64,000 bases of DNA, from contig DF237038.1 of the NCBI GenBank assembly GCA_000708835.1, forward strand, positions 82,901 to 146,900, given 5' to 3'. The notes below the pieces were generated by a model. The model made no database searches. It was not told the DNA's origin and saw only the letters and a program-made list of their open reading frames with translations. Source of the DNA: Klebsormidium nitens. Lineage: Eukaryota > Streptophyta > Klebsormidiophyceae > Klebsormidiales > Klebsormidiaceae. Position 1 is the stretch's first letter, and each line of letters starts with the position of its first letter. Below are positions 46,801 through 57,688 of this stretch, in pieces. Both the position numbers and the translations under genes were made by a program.

Positions 46801-49303
46801 ACCAGCGTGCGGAACATCCAAGCTCTTCTCATACCGTTCCGCTCCATCCTTTGTTTGTGGCGGAATTTCGCCTGCCGTTCGGGCGAGCAGCGTGCGGGAC
46901 GTCCGAACTCCTCAAACCCTGTTCCGCTCACCCCTTTGTTGCAGCGAAAGCGACGGCGGAATTCCGCTCGACTTCCGGGTGAGCTGCGCGCTGGACGTGG
47001 CACGTGGCCTGGCGCACGTGCACGCGCAGGGGGTCATCCACTTCGACGTCAAACCGGAAAACATTCTGGTGGACCGGCGAGGCAGCTGCAGGGTGGGTTA
47101 GCAAACTCCCCCGCTTAACCCACTTTTTCTGGCAGTTTCTGAAATTCGTTTCCCATTTGGTCGCATGGGTTGTCGGCTAACCACTCTTTAGAACAACGTC
47201 GAATACGTGTGCTTTAGGAAGTCCCATGCCGAGGTTGGTTCAATAACTGTCCTGGCAAAAGCTAGGGTTTAAAGCGATTTTGTTGAACGGCAAGGGCGAT
47301 GCAGGATCGGTTGACAAAAGTTCTCGGTTGAAATAATGATTGGTGTCTATGAAGCTCGAATCAGCCGGCCGACAGGTAAATCTCAAAAATGACGGTGAAA
47401 AGGCTCTCGTGGACCAACAATCCGGATATAAGCAGCCGAAGTCTCCTGTAAGCAGCCGCAATCTTACATAAGCAGCTGCAACCTTGTGAAAGCAGCCCAA
47501 ATCTGCATAGAAGCAGCCCTCGGCTTATATACGCAGCCGTAGTCTGACATAAGCAGCAGCGATTCCGTGTATATATGCTGACCGGCGGATCGTTCTCTGC
47601 GCAGTTGAGCGACTTCGGAGTGGCGTGGGATCCCAAGGGGGCGCCCATACGCTATAAGGGCAGGGGAAGCATAGCGTATATGGCCCCGGAGCTCATGCTC
47701 AGCAATAAGCCGGCGAACACCAAGGTAAGAGCCTGGATCGTGTGCGAGCTTTTACAAAGGGGAGACAACCCGAATTCCTTATCGTCCTGCATTCTTTCTC
47801 GGATAGAGCTTCGTGATTGAAATGCGGTCTGCTATTGTAAAGTCGATTACAGCAATTTCCTGCTTTCTTCCAGTAAGTCGAACTGGAGGTGCTTTGCTGA
47901 CCGGATAGTTTAGGCGTGAGATAAGCAGAGGAAACTGAACGAGAAGTAAAAAGGTTAACAGAGAAGCCTAGGCCACTTTCGTATCCCGCCTCCATGACCT
48001 CATTGTAAATTTAATTCCAAACCTGAATGCTTCATGACGGACGACGATGCGTTGGACGCATGACACGTGTCACCGTTTCCTTGTGCCAGGTGGACGTGTA
48101 CTCTTTTGGAATCCTCATGTGGAAGCTGCTGATCGGGACGGACCCTCACGACGGGATGGACTATGAAGAGATCAAAGGTGGGTGTCGTGTGCTCAAAGCC
48201 CAGTATTTGCAGATCTGCGGACGTCAGGAGAGAACCTTTTCATCGAATTTGTGATTTGTGCAACCTTTTCGTAAGGAAAGAGGGGTTAGGTTCGGGTCCA
48301 AAGCTCCTTTGGACTCGTCCGATGGTTTGAGCTGAGCAAGGGGTGCTTATCTCAACCGACTGAAAAGAGGATCCCTCGGGCCGTTTCTGACCGTCCCTCA
48401 ATTGAATTCTACTGTTCGAAAGCGCATTGGTCGAGAAGTCCCCTCGAACGAAACATGTCCTAAGACTGCTTCAGAAGCGTTCGAAAAGGTTGAACCCAAG
48501 AAACCCATAATAATCCGAGATAATATTGAGGTAACCGCATTGGGACGGGTAGAGATCGTCTGGTAGTTAGGGTGGGTGCGGAGCAGGTACCCTTTGGGTT
48601 AGGGTTTTTATATCAATCGGACCTTATCATTATCTTGACTCATTATTATCCTTCTTGAGTTTTGAGTCGAAAAGTCCTGTAAAGCATGGCTTGTAGCTGA
48701 GAAGGGAGTTTTTTGAAGTTGATCCTGTTGGCCAAACAGCGCCATAAGCCACGTAGGGCGACTGCGTATAGTGTCGGTTGGGCCAAATACGGGGGCCGGA
48801 CGGTCGCTTCTTATCAGAAGAAAACGCTGAAACAGGTGGTTGTTGCCAAGGCATGCTGCCACGTTTCCATTCAAACCCACTCTTTTGAACTCTTCTTAAC
48901 ACGCTATTTTGGGTCACAGTCTCGAATTCGCTGTTCCGGACTCCTGTTGACAACACATTTTCCTGGCTCTTCATTCAAGACTGCTTTGGACCCCTGTTTC
49001 AAAATAGTACCTTTTCGAGCTGTCTCGAACTCAACTCTCTCGGTCCCCACTTGCTTTGGGGTGCACTGTTTCGGACACATTGGTTCGAACAAACTATCTC
49101 GGACACACTGTTGCGGACTCACTGTTCCGGACGCCACCGCTGCAGCCACCGTCCAGAGGAAGGAGCGGCCGCCAATCGACGCCGCGTGGGCACGGCGCGA
49201 GCCCGCATGGCACGAGCTGATGACGCAGTGCTGGCGTCAGCCGCCTCATGCGCGGCCGGCCATGTCGTGGGTCGTTAAGTCCCTGGAGAAGATGCTGGAA
49301 TGA
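43893..49303 (+). CDS. Ser/Thr protein kinase with predicted signal peptide, HFD catalytic loop
   Basis: Eight phase-consistent exons: 43893-44099, 44632-44850, 45350-45499, 46141-46313, 46945-47092, 47605-47724, 48090-48177 and 49146-49303 (420 aa from ATG 43893; 393 aa from the internal ATG 43974, which puts GTALQVLLLCVAFWGALVRA right at the N-terminus as a signal peptide). Exon 2 is a hydrophilic Ser/Asn-rich spacer. The kinase (~140-420) has the glycine loop LGDGRWGKVYEA, AAVKLL, HPNVVKVFGL, VIHFDVKPENILV, SDFGVA, GSIAYMAPEL, VDVYSFGILMWKLL and CWRQPPHARPAM. HFD replaces HRD, so it is a non-RD kinase, but the catalytic Asp, DFG and VAIK-type Lys are present. I see no transmembrane segment between signal peptide and kinase, which is odd for a receptor kinase; the first exon could be mis-joined or a TM exon missed. 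Confidence 0.82.
46560..46944 (+). repeat. Exon-echo array in the kinase intron 4 (acceptor type)
   Basis: The sequence around the acceptor and start of exon 46945-47092 (TTCCGCTCACCCCTTTGTTG, then the exon text to GGACGT) recurs at about 46648, 46737 and 46825, with a weaker trace near 46570. The period is ~88-95 bp. None keeps a clean open frame. Confidence 0.8.
47430..47575 (+). repeat. Intronic ~25-bp tandem repeat
   Basis: About seven imperfect units of TAAGCAGCCGCAATCTT-like sequence directly before the acceptor of exon 47605-47724. They do not resemble the exon. Confidence 0.75.
48507..48649. mobile_element. Short inverted-repeat (MITE-like) element, copy C (reverse orientation)
   Basis: About 143 bp in the last but one stretch of the kinase gene (intron 7). 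Arms are imperfect inverted repeats built on ATAATAAT and GATAAT doublets. On the minus strand the core reads ATAAAAACCCTAACCC, CTGCTCCGCACC, CACCCTAAC and CCCGTCCC, matching copies A and B. Confidence 0.7.
48890..49140 (+). repeat. CTGTTTCGGACACA-type repeats in kinase intron 7
   Basis: Irregular copies of CTGTTCCGGACTC / CTGTTTCGGACACATT occur five or six times up to the acceptor of the last exon. Possibly another decayed echo array, but the exon itself is not recognisable in the copies. Confidence 0.5.
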
Positions 49304-50607
49304 ACATTTTCTGAAAGAAGTTCCGCTCGGAAAGAGTGGTGTCGTTGAGGAGTTCGCCAGTAGAGATGCCTAGCTCTCTATGCAGGGCGGACCTTTGCGC
49401 TGGCCTCGTGTTGTAAAGAACTTTAGCAAGACATTAAAAGTATTGTCAATGGGGTATGCCAAGGTCAGAAAACATGGTTGGTGACACCCGGAAAAGCGAT
49501 TGGAGGACGTGACAAGGGCCGGGTTAGCTGATTGTGTCGGCCAGGCAAGAGACGTCATCAAAATACCCTCCAGCATTTGTTGATGATATATGTTAGCAGG
49601 AACTTGAGACTGAGTAACGGTCCGACTGAACCGACGGTCGTGCAGTCAGTAACAGGCTGGGGCGCAGCAAAGCTTGAAGCGCGGCATGCTTTCGCTAAAC
49701 GAAGTGCCAGAATCAATGATGTCCCATGGCATATGCCGCGTGCCACGGCGATGATGCAGATCATAAGCAATTCAATGCATGCCAGCTGTCATGATGCATG
49801 TGGGCGGCCACATGTATATTCACGAGTTGCACCGGTAGATCATGCGCAAGCTCACATGATGGAATTTGATTGTCTCACCGTCCGACGAGCGGAGCCCGTA
49901 TACGGACCAGAAATGGCGGCCAATGATGGGTCTCAGAAGCTTGAGCTCAGGCATCATGATATTGGCCAGGCCGGCCTGGGTCCGCAATTTCATGATGTGA
50001 TGTATGTATGGCCTCCGCCGGCGCGCCACACATATGCACACATTTGCGAGCTCCGGGGGGGCTTGAACTATTGCTCGCAACCACGTTCCGGACACGTTTT
50101 CATGCTTGCTGTACTTACTAGCAGCTGGCCCTGGCATTCAGTCAACTCTGTCCCTAGATAATTCATCTGTACGAAGTGGTTCCGGCACTGTTGGCAATGC
50201 AAAGTTCTGTTATCGGACAAGACCTGGCTTTGTTTAGTAGCGGAGCCGTCTAATCCAGGGTTCCTTCTACAGAATTTTGTCATGTTCACCGCCTTCGCCC
50301 GTTACTAATCTCAAGCTGGCGCCTATGTCTACCAAAGAGGCCGAATATCTACGGTACAATCAAAACTTGGCCGTTGCTACCTCATCCGCTCCAGTGCCCT
50401 GATTCGTTGGGTTTCCTAAACTGCTACGTTAAGCGGCCTCGTCCAGTCCTTACTTTACATCGTTGATAAATAAATTGAAAAATACACAGAACGTAGGTGA
50501 GAGGGACAAGTTCCCACGGACAGACTACGAGGTATGAGTAGCATGTTGCAGCTGCTGTGGGTTTCGCGACACACTCCTGTAAAATGATCTCTCCGTGCCC
50601 TCTCTAG
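49304..50607. other. Convergent intergenic region with CATG-rich patch
   Basis: Lies between the 3' ends of the kinase (+) and E2F (-) genes. About ten CATG tetranucleotides fall in 49680-50110. A 209-codon open frame (49532-50161, +) begins with TTG and has no family motif; I do not call it a gene. Confidence 0.5.
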
Positions 50608-53600
50608 TCAGAGATTGGCCTTCGCTCGTCCGTTCTGGTAAGCGAATCCCATAACTGAGGCTAGGTGCGGTGGTAACTGCCGACGAAGGTCCGCGGCAGG
50701 GATGTGTGGCAAGATGCGGGTGCGGGCGTCAGCAAGAGCTCGCGTGTACTCGTCAGCGTCCGAAAGCGCCGCTGCAATGGGAGAAAAAAGAATGAGTCAA
50801 GTACATTTTCGCGGAAAGGGCTTGCGGCGAGTGGGTCAGGAATTATTGCCCTGCAGGCCCGGAGATGACACACAAATAATTGGCCCCACAGAGCGGTCTA
50901 AAGCTACGAGCGGATCCTGTACCAAATGTAGAGTCGGCCTGAAGTACTTTGAAGACCCTGTCGAGAGAATAGGAGAAACGACCTCAATTTGTATACTGCA
51001 ACGCAACGAGCCACAAGAACCGTCTGGAGGCGTCCAAGTGATTGCGATTAGAACGGCACAAGCCGCTCGCTTGTTGACAGAAGTTTCCTCTCCTTGGTGC
51101 TTGGCTTACATTGGATGCATTTCAACGTTGCCCTTCCCCGACTTTCGATGAGATCCGAAGTGTTACCGAGTACCGTATCTCCAACCACTTCGCGGCGCAA
51201 GAAAGAGCAAAACTATGCCTCTGGGGCGTACCTCCATCTCACAGTTCTTAAAAAGAGACAAGCGGTGGCTCTCACTAGCTCGAAACGGTGGCTCACCCGG
51301 ATTACGCAGCAGAAGCAGCACTTGGGTCACATTGTTCAGCAGCTCAAACGGACGGTTGATCCGGACGTCCCGACAGGCATCGGTCCAAGTCGCCAGACCA
51401 CCTTGCTCCTGCGAACCAGGTTCCGGAGCGGCTTCTCGCTCTGATGACGTGGCAAGATCAGCGCGCGCCGTCTGGCACGGGATGTGGTCATCACCGCAGT
51501 GGCCCTCCGAAACTGAGCCAGGCCGTGGGCTAACGGATGCAGACGTTCCGGCCACCACAGTGGGTTCCGAAGGAAGGGAACTCCGCTTTGATTCCCCGGC
51601 AACAGGGGCCGAAACTCGGCCGGAATCGTACTCCGGTCTCGCGAGGCTGCTGCGGCTGGCTACTTGCGCAGCCGATGCAGTCGAAAGCGGGACCCCGGAA
51701 CAGCTTCCCGGGAGGTCCCGGCAGGCTGGCTGGCGGTACGGCGTGAAGTCGCTGGTTGAGACCCGCGTCGCCTCAGAGAGCTCGCGCCGATGCCCGGGGA
51801 TACTCAACCGAGCGCCTGTTCGTCGCACGGTCTCAGGTTCCCGTCTCGATTTGTTCCCGGGAGGAGCAGGCCCAGGGAACCGGGGAACGGGGGGAATGCT
51901 CGACAACCGGCGGGGCGTGGGGCGCAGGACCGGCACGGGCGGTTTTCTGGAGGGCAGTGTGAACGTGGGCTGAAGACGGGCCGGTAAGAAGGGCTCGAAC
52001 GGGTTGTATGTGAGAGTCGGGCTCGCCAGGGGCTGCCCCGGTTGGTGGGAGGCGCCCGGGGGAAGGCTCAATCGGGGCGGTTTTGCGGATCCCGAGGGGG
52101 GAAGGCTTAACCGGGGCGGTTTTGCGCATTCCGAAGGGGGGCCGCTCATTCTGGGAGGTTTTCCGGACCCGGAGGAAAGGTTTTGACTCGACGAAGACTG
52201 CGCAAGCGGTACAGGTCTCCGGAAAGCGCTCGCGGGTGCGGACGGACGCTGCCGGGGGGGGAGGGGCACCGGGGAGAGGGGCGGTCGGCCGCTGTGAGAG
52301 GGCTTCTCTCTAGAGTCCTCTTCACAGATCTTAAATCCCGAGCGCGTCAGAAATGCGTCGGCGAAGTCGTCCGAGGGGAGCCGTACGGGACGGCTGCCAC
52401 GTGGCAGCTCNNNNNNNNNNNNNNNNNNNNNNNNNNNNNNNNNNNNNNNNNNNNNNNNNNNNNNNNNNNNNNNNNNNNNNNNNNNNNNNNNNNNNNNNNN
52501 NNNNNNNNNNNNNNNNNNNNNNNNNNNNNNNNNNNNNNNNNNNNNNNNNNNNNNNNNNNNNNNNNNNNNNNNNNNNNNNNNNNNNNNNNNNNNNNNNNNN
52601 NNNNNNNNNNNNNNNNNNNNNNNNNNNNNNNNNNNNNNNNNNNNNNNNNNNNNNNNNNNNNNNNNNNNNNNNNNNNNNNNNNNNNNNNNNNNNNNNNNNN
52701 NNNNNNNNNNNNNNNNNNNNNNNNNNNNNNNNNNGGGACGGCTGCCACGTGGCAGCTCGACGGAGCGTCGCTTCGGGGGGGGCTCATTTGGGGAGGCCGT
52801 TGGCTGGGAGCTTTGACGGGGCGTAGAGAGGGAGTCGTCGCTTTTCCGCTTTCGGTACTGAACCGTGCGAGTGGTTGTAGAAACACCTGCCAAAGAGGAT
52901 GATGATTGAGAACAATGCCTGAAACCAGCTGCCAATGTCTATAAAGATCATTCAGAAAGCCTTGTAAGAGGGCGCTCCTATTCACGACTTTGGTTGCCGA
53001 TCCGATTGTCTCTATGAATTTAACATCAGCCCGTTAAACCATCCTGTAGACTGGACGATCTGCAGACTGCAGGCACCGTTGATGTGTCCCTTTGATGGAC
53101 CGCAGAAGAACCAGCATGCACGGGCAGCTTTTCTGGTTTCAGCAATCACTCGCCCCTCCATACCTTGCCCGGGGTAGCCGCAGGACGCAAACCAGAAGTG
53201 CAAAGGATGAGGCTCGCGAGAAAGTAAGGTGCACAAACCTGGAAACTCCCCTAGCCGCTCTTGCAAGCCTGGGATACCCAGCCACAGGTACGCAGGTCCC
53301 TGCGAGGCTTGGAACTTGACGACCAGGTGCAGGCAAGAGAGGATGTTTGCCACGTCATACAGCCGTCGTCGGATCGCTGATAAGATGAAAAGATAGTCAG
53401 GGTTTGACGATGGAGGTGTGTGCAACTTTTGGATTTGCATCAGAAGATAAACTTTTGATGCCAAAAGTATCCTGGTCAATTTCTTTCGGCGCAACATTCT
53501 TGTTGAACGTCTCAGAGGCACTCTGTGAGGAGCTAAGCGCGGTTGCCGCATAACTCACATTGAACACCGTCGTTTAAGCCTCCCAAAACGGCGGAAACCG

Positions 53601-54893
53601 CCTTGTTGAGGAGAATGACCTGCCCCTGCATTTACAGAGGCGAAACTCGCTTCCATCATTCCTTACCGGCAAGAAACAACATCAAGACTTTCACCTGAAT
53701 GAATGCAGTAGCTTGATAAGGCTATACTGTAGACTGTAACACAGGCGCAATCTCCTTCCAAGCGGCGGTACTTCGCGAAAGGTGCTGAGGAGCATAGGAC
53801 CGGAAGATCCAAGACTTCAAGGCTACGAAGCAGAGGCCGACTCACCTGATCCGCAAGAAAGACTCGCACGAACTCCTCGCTCAGAACCTTCAGCGACTTA
53901 AAGAGCCGCGTATCTGCAGAATTTGAGATTTGTCAACTGCCCTTCTTTTTGGAACTTCCAAGCAATACCTTCATGAAGATATGGGGCAATAAAGCTCTTG
54001 ATAAAAAACTAGTCAAGGCAAAGTGGGGAACCTTGATGAATATAGCGTCTTTAAAAGCTGTCCCTCACCTCTGCGTGGCGCCTCCGTCGCTGAGGCTTCT
54101 TCGTTGCTTGAGTGCGGAGTCTCGCCGTCGGCGTCTATCGTTCTCATTTCCGCTTCGAACTGTGAAGAACGTTACTTATTACAACTCGGTGGCTAAGATT
54201 CTCAGACCTTAATTTGACGTCTTCTTTCGCACAGCAGGTCTTTTGAGACCACGGCCGACCAACTCTGACAAGCATGATCCAAAGGCGTACACGGTTTGCA
54301 GATTTCGATGCGACGTACGTCAGCGCTTCATCGCCTTCAGAAATATCATGCAGCTGGCAGAAACAGCGGGCACACCTGCACTTGAGGAGCAACACTCACC
54401 GCAAGAGCGTCTAGAGCGTCTTTAATCGAGCTGGCCCCCTTCCAGATGTACAAGTCTTGAGCTTTGCGTTCCACGACCTGGATGCTCTCCAGCACGTTCA
54501 TAACGTCATAGATGCGCCGCTTTTTGACTCCTGCAGAACGAAGAGCTTGACACATTCAAAAAGGCCCCAGGCCAAAATCGCGTTGTGCTTGAAGAGGGCA
54601 AATAGGACAGGCGAGGAAAGGCCGTTGCAACAAAGCGAGCAAATTGTGATCCCGCAACTATTCGCGCATACAGCAAGTTGCCAGGAAACGTGGGGAGCTC
54701 GATGAGCCTTTGTCTAGGGGGACTCTATTCGGAACAGGGTATTTTTGAGAGCTTCGCTCAACCTGGAAAATTGCACCATTTGGCGAGGTCGCCAAGGAAG
54801 CATAGCCTTCAGACAGTAGCCTTACCGAGATCCTCCGCTAGGCAGCCCAGGGAGAGGACAGAGCCGACTTTGTTGCCGAAGAGCTCCAGCAGC
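50608..54893 (-). CDS. Atypical E2F (DEL/E2F7-8 type) with two winged-helix DNA-binding domains, 5' end unresolved
   Basis: Atypical E2Fs bind E2F sites without a DP partner and usually repress cell-cycle or endocycle genes. Exons: 54826-54893, 54400-54530, 53846-53913, 53559-53625, 53239-53376, 51243-52886 and 50608-50771. First winged helix: LLELFGNKVGSVLSLGCLAE then GVKKRRIYDVMNVLESIQVV and LYIWKG. Second: SLKVLSEEFVRVFLADQ, VILLNKAVSAVL, RRRLYDVANILSCLHLVVKF and AYLWLG. The two RRxYD motifs and absence of a dimerisation coil identify the class. A long Pro/Ser-rich tail with KRKSDD and PPKRR basic clusters follows and is interrupted by Ns. The last join (AAC T | CG GCG) gives a C-terminus ending QNGRAKANL. 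The first helix exon is not found, and the 54400/53913 junction is out of phase, so a small exon is missing there. Confidence 0.85.
52411..52734. other. Assembly gap (324 Ns) flanked by identical 24-bp sequence
   Basis: Both sides of the gap carry the same 24 bp (52387-52410 and 52735-52758), which includes the palindrome GCTGCCACGTGGCAGC. The gap sits inside the E2F tail exon; collapsing or keeping it leaves the frame open, since the repeat offset is 348 bp. Confidence 0.95.
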
Positions 54894-55521
54894 CTGCGCT
54901 CCAGAGAACAGCAAAATATGAGCCTCTACTTCTCGCTCCGTGCATGAATCAATTGCGGTTCTACATACGATTATTGCTAGCGGGGTTTGTAACTCAAGCC
55001 CTTCGAAACACGCCCTACGCAGTGCGGTCGGACGGCTTGGGAGCTGATCGCCAGAACCTACAGACTTGACCTGGAAACGCTGTCCTCATAATGGACGAGT
55101 GAGGTGCGCCTTTGATGAGGCAAGGAGCGGACCTTTCAACAAGAGACGTCAATGTCCTTTGTTGACGAGGATCTTCTGCGTCGCCGCTCAAGTCGAGCTG
55201 CTCCTCTACCTCGCTGGCAGGAGGGTCTTTCTGTACTGCGTCGATTGCAGCTTTCTCCTGTAGTAAATAGCTAGCAGCGTTACACTTTGGGGAGCTTCTG
55301 CCGGCTTTCCTGGAAGCGAAGAACAGTGCATGCATCTGCGGGGCGATGTAAGTGTCCGTCCTCGAGCAGAACTTCTCAAAGGAAAACCGACGTGCTGATA
55401 GGAGCTCACAGGAGATTTACATTTAGAGACCCCTCTTGCTATGTCGCACTGTGTCAAGAGCATATTCGCTCTGGCCTTGGGAAGGACGTGTAAAGAGGGA
55501 AGACCAGCCTGCAGTGCCTAC

Positions 55522-57688
55522 CTTGCATTGACCAAGACGTTCCTTCAGCTTCGGTTTCGATCCAAGCCTGTTGGCACTTGTCACGACGTTCGTCACAATT
55601 TCCTGCAGCGGAGGCCTCGGTTCTCCGGGCTGGTTGATAGCCGGAGCAGCTTCTGAGCCTGTGATCAAATCAGAAAGCTGTCATCAGTGCCCAACTTGTC
55701 AGTTCTCTTACTACCTGCAGATCAGCTTGTATGCAAGAGGGCTGTTATCCATAAACAACTGCATCTCAATCACCTTGCCATCTGAAAGATACAAAGACTG
55801 TGTGCGGACTTACCATGCATGTTGCACACAAGGTCGAAAGATGCTGATCCTCGCGGTGCATCATTGTTGGCGACAATGCGGATCACTCCTGATACAGCTG
55901 TTGCCACTTCCTGCTTCTCAGAGTACAAGCCCAGGACGAGACGAAACCTTGGCGACTTATGATCCAAGTGTGCACATGCCTGCAGCAATAGATATTTCGT
56001 CAAGCTCCGTTTTGAAGGAATTTTCGTTACTTGGAAATGCGTCATGCTCCTTGACAGGAGCAACTCCAAAGGCATCATGATGCAAATTCTGATCTCAAAG
56101 TAACTGCCTAGACAATATTGACCTTCTCTGCTCTAAGCTTGATCAAAATCAAGCTCCAAGCAGCGCATCAGCACCAGTCGCAACTTGTGCTTCACCTCGT
56201 CAATTGCAACGTACAGTTTGCTGGGATCTTTGGCTCTGTCATGTCTTTCTTCCAAAATGCCTCTGGTCGTTCTTCCATAACGACGAATGCCCTGCAAACA
56301 AGCGTCGCTGTTCAGTCGAAAGAATCCACTGGGAAAACTGGGTGCATTCTTATGGTTGCTCCCGCACAACAACGACTCAGGACTGCCCCAGTGTCACTTT
56401 ATCACCAGAAATATTGTTCAGACAAGATGTATAACTTTAAACTGCCTATGTAGATCACCTGTGCAGCCATCCTACCGGCAGTTCAAGTGCTTGGCTTGCG
56501 CAGATCGTCCAAAAAGGACGCTTGGTAGCAAAACATTTGCAAAGAAGGTCAGGTATGCGCACCATTAGCATTGGCCCTTCGCAACCACGGAGACAGTTCT
56601 CTCTGGTGACAACCTGCCATGCATATTGCTGCGGCTCATCTGTTGCTACATTCTTTGCAAATACCTGCGACAGAAGGAATTCTAAGATTTTTTCCCTGTT
56701 CTAAACACTTAAACTGTTTTTCTATTTTCTTTCTTAGGCTGAGATGGTTATGCCAGACTCAGGACGTGATTGAACTCGTGAATAATAATGTACTGGAAGA
56801 GGAGCTTGAACAGATACAAGCTCTTGAGTGGGAAGATATTCCTCAAGTCCCAAACGAAAGATCTGAATGTAACTTTTATGGAAGTATGATCACTAAGCTT
56901 ACCAAAAAGAGGTATGCACACAGCTCGTCGCCGCTGGCCAGATGGAGATTGTACTTGAGGCAACTGCATGGCAGTAATGATGCGCTTTCTAATGATTCTC
57001 CAGATAGCTACGAAAGGTTTGCATTTGCAAGCACCAGAAAACCAAGCATCTCAGAACCAGAATAAAGCAGTTGCATCTTTGGAGCAGCTGAGGTGTGGAT
57101 ATTGAAAAGAAAACTACGGAGAGAAGTTTTTAAGCAATCTATCAGCATCATAAGGCCATGACCTTGTGCAGCATTATGGAGAATACCTTTGCTTGAGCTC
57201 AGCTACCACTTCATTCCCTATGGGTGCCTCAACAGCGGATGCAATTATCTTGGGGCCGCAGGTGTCTTGCAACAGTAGCGTGATTGCATTGTAGCTGAAC
57301 TTCTGCTTTCCCAGCTTATAACCCCTGTGAAATAGAAGACAAAATAGAGTAGAACCATTATTCCTCTGCACAAGAAGATCTTCTCAAAAAGCTGGCCAAA
57401 TACCAGTCTCCTCTATTTGATGTGAAATGTTGACATGGAGTTTCTCCAAATGCCTTGACAATCTGCCATGGAAAGGGACCAGAGTGCCAGAGCAGATCCA
57501 GCTGGGCTAAGAGTTCGCCAAGTGCAATATAGAGCAGGCTGGCTGCAGAGGACTTCAAGTTGGTTACCTGATCTCATCTCTATTTTCACTGGTAGGTCCT
57601 GTTCGAATAGGGCAGAGTAGCCCATTGCTGCTTCCTCCAGATCGATTGACAGATTCCATGACTTTTGTGCTCAGACGAAAGTCTCCAC
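55522..57688 (-). CDS. Unrecognised multi-exon gene (five linked exons, both ends open)
   Basis: Exons 57568-57688, 57187-57324, 56196-56291, 55814-55947 and 55522-55658 join in phase to an open frame of ~179 codons, which would be unlikely by chance. Peptide landmarks in order: GDFRLSTKVMESV, GLLCPIRTGPTSENRDEIRG, GYKLGKQKFSYNAITLLLQD, GPKIIASAVEAPIGNEVVAE, AFVVMEERPEAFWKKDM, RFRLVLGLYSEKQEVATA, SGVIRIVANNDAPRGSASFD and LGSKPKLKERLGQCK. It reads as a mixed beta-rich globular domain. I do not recognise the family. A possible next exon (from ~55257, EKAAIDAVQKDPPASE) keeps phase 0 and would bring it towards the E2F exons, so it could be the N-terminal part of that gene or a separate gene. The first exon was not found. 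Confidence 0.55.
56740..57065 (+). CDS. Possible plus-strand exon, unknown
   Basis: After a good polypyrimidine tract and AG (near 56738) an open frame runs to a stop at 57065 and encodes, among others, QDVIELVNNNVLEEELEQIQ, ALEWEDIPQVPNER and FYGSMITKLTKKR. It has unbiased, protein-like composition. It lies inside an intron of the minus-strand gene model. No partner exon on the plus strand was found, so it may be a chance ORF. Confidence 0.25.

Noticed and set aside
49532-50161. 209-codon plus-strand ORF in the convergent intergenic region
   Set aside because: It starts with TTG, has no motif, and lies in a CATG-rich patch; composition explains its openness.
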